Part shown: positions 4,924-5,901 of the stretch, one piece after another
Layout: the number at the start of each line of letters is the position of its first letter
How positions within the stretch are numbered: position 1 is the first letter of the stretch
DNA from: Hydrogenovibrio sp. UBA650
GTDB taxonomy: Bacteria; Pseudomonadota; Gammaproteobacteria; Thiomicrospirales; Thiomicrospiraceae
DNA length: 5,901 nt
Assembly (NCBI GenBank): GCA_002299245.1
Contig: DBOI01000164.1
Span: 1 to 5,901, forward strand
Direction: 5' to 3'
Program-made: the position numbers and the translations under genes
The notes under the pieces: model-generated
What the model was told of the DNA's origin: nothing
The model's input: the letters and a program-made list of their open reading frames with translations, nothing else
The model's database searches: none

Positions 4924-5901
4924 CTATTTTTTGATTATACTTAAGCCAGTCATTTCTTCAGGTTGTTTAACTTCCATTAGGTCAAGCATTGTTGGCATAA
5001 CATCAGGCAGTGTAGCACCGTCTCTCAACTCAACCTCTTTTGGTCCGAAATATACTAGAGGCACAGGGTTGGTTGTATGTGAGGTAAGCGGCTTGCCTGT
5101 TTTTTCATCAAACAAGGTTTCAATATTACCGTGGTCTGCTGTAACAATGACCTGCCCTCCGGCTTTTTCAATTGCGTCAAGGATTTTTCCTAGGGCTTCA
5201 TCAACTGCTTCTACTGCGGCAATACAGGCTTGCATAATGCCCGAGTGCCCAACCATGTCTGGATTGGCAATATTACAAATGAAAGTGTCGTATTTATCTG
5301 ACTCAATGGCTTCAAGCAGTTTTTCCGTTAACTCTGGGACACTCATCTCTGGCTTTAAGTCGTAGGTTTTGACTTGAGGAGATGGGATCAAGATACGATC
5401 TTCACCTTTGTATGGCGCTTCAACGCCACCATTTAGAAAGAAAGTAACGTGGGCGTATTTCTCTGTTTCTGCAATACGCAGTTGACGGAGTTTTTTCTTG
5501 GCCATCACTTCACCAAAAGTATTGATCAATTTGGTAGGACGGTAGGCGATAGTGGCGCCATAGTTTTCAAAGTTCTTGTTGTATTCGGTAAGAGTTACAA
5601 ATTCAGAAAGAACCGGTGTTTTACAACGGTGGAAACTCCCAAAGTCGCTCTTAATGAAAGCAGCCGTCATCTGGCGTGCACGATCTGAACGGTAGTTCAT
5701 AAAGATCACTGAATCACCGTCTTTGATACGTGTTTTCTTGCCTTTCTTATTCAAGATAGTTGTGGCTTGAATAAATTCATCAGTCTCACCGCGTTCATAG
5801 GCCATTTCAACAGCTTCTGCTGCGGATTCTGCTTTAAACTCTCCGTCTCCACAGCAAACTAAGTCATAGGCTTCCTGAATGCGCTCCCAGCGGTTATCTC
5901 T
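4924..5901 (-). CDS. gpmI: 2,3-bisphosphoglycerate-independent phosphoglycerate mutase, C-terminal part
   Basis: This is the last 325 residues of GpmI (full length usually about 510), which interconverts 3- and 2-phosphoglycerate in glycolysis and gluconeogenesis using two manganese ions. The 5' end, with the catalytic serine, runs off the right edge. The ATG at 5805 is internal: the frame is open upstream and reads RDNRWERIQEAYDLV, a known GpmI segment. In fragment numbering the visible active-site parts are the arginine pair in NYRSDRARQ (71 and 74), NPDMVGHSG with Asp215 and His219, TADHGNIE with Asp256 and His257, and TSHTTNPVP with His275. These match the metal ligands of the alkaline-phosphatase-like domain, while the stretch between about residues 75 and 200 includes most of the phosphotransferase domain. 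The C terminus ends EEMTGLSIIKK. No motif is broken. An intrinsic terminator follows the stop codon. Confidence 0.95.
   Translation of the reverse strand, partial: RDNRWERIQEAYDLVCCGDGEFKAESAAEAVEMAYERGETDEFIQATTILNKKGKKTRIKDGDSVIFMNYRSDRARQMTAAFIKSDFGSFHRCKTPVLSEFVTLTEYNKNFENYGATIAYRPTKLINTFGEVMAKKKLRQLRIAETEKYAHVTFFLNGGVEAPYKGEDRILIPSPQVKTYDLKPEMSVPELTEKLLEAIESDKYDTFICNIANPDMVGHSGIMQACIAAVEAVDEALGKILDAIEKAGGQVIVTADHGNIETLFDEKTGKPLTSHTTNPVPLVYFGPKEVELRDGATLPDVMPTMLDLMEVKQPEEMTGLSIIKK

Noticed and set aside
4931..5365. Plus-strand open frame of 144 codons, and a shorter one at 5449-5688
   Set aside because: Both are antisense to highly conserved gpmI coding sequence. The serine-rich low-complexity translation of the longer one is typical of a shadow frame.

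Overview
The window looks like ordinary chromosomal DNA from a free-living gammaproteobacterium. The CysJ end, the cofactor-independent phosphoglycerate mutase and a YafD-like protein all resemble gammaproteobacterial versions. The DNA is moderately AT-rich by eye. A marine lineage such as Oceanospirillales or Kangiella relatives would fit, but that is only an impression and no database was consulted.

Layout. On the + strand, the window opens inside the last quarter of cysJ (NADPH-sulfite reductase flavoprotein), which is closed by a strong intrinsic terminator. A non-coding stretch of about 350 bases follows. It holds a second terminator-like hairpin, a CRP-like palindrome and a sigma70-like promoter, and then a 66-residue DUF2892 membrane protein. 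The rest of the window is on the - strand and converges on that gene. Read in transcription order it holds the 3' two thirds of gpmI with its terminator, then a co-directional set of three genes: a cardiolipin synthase-type phospholipase D (cls), a YafD-like endonuclease/exonuclease/phosphatase-fold protein, and a Na+/phosphate cotransporter with a PhoU-like tail.

How the genes fit together. The three - strand genes are closely spaced (10 and 63 bases) and lie downstream of the gpmI terminator, so they are probably one transcription unit. Cls acts on phospholipids at the inner membrane and the last protein probably moves phosphate. The middle protein belongs to a metal-dependent phosphoesterase fold whose substrate is unknown. 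A shared role in envelope phospholipid or phosphate handling is possible but is inference. cysJ and gpmI are core sulfur-assimilation and glycolysis genes cut by the window edges.

No phage, insertion sequence, CRISPR array, tRNA or rRNA was seen, and nothing looks like a new defence or biosynthetic system. The observations most worth checking are the CRP-like site placed upstream of the DUF2892 promoter and the three-gene cls unit.
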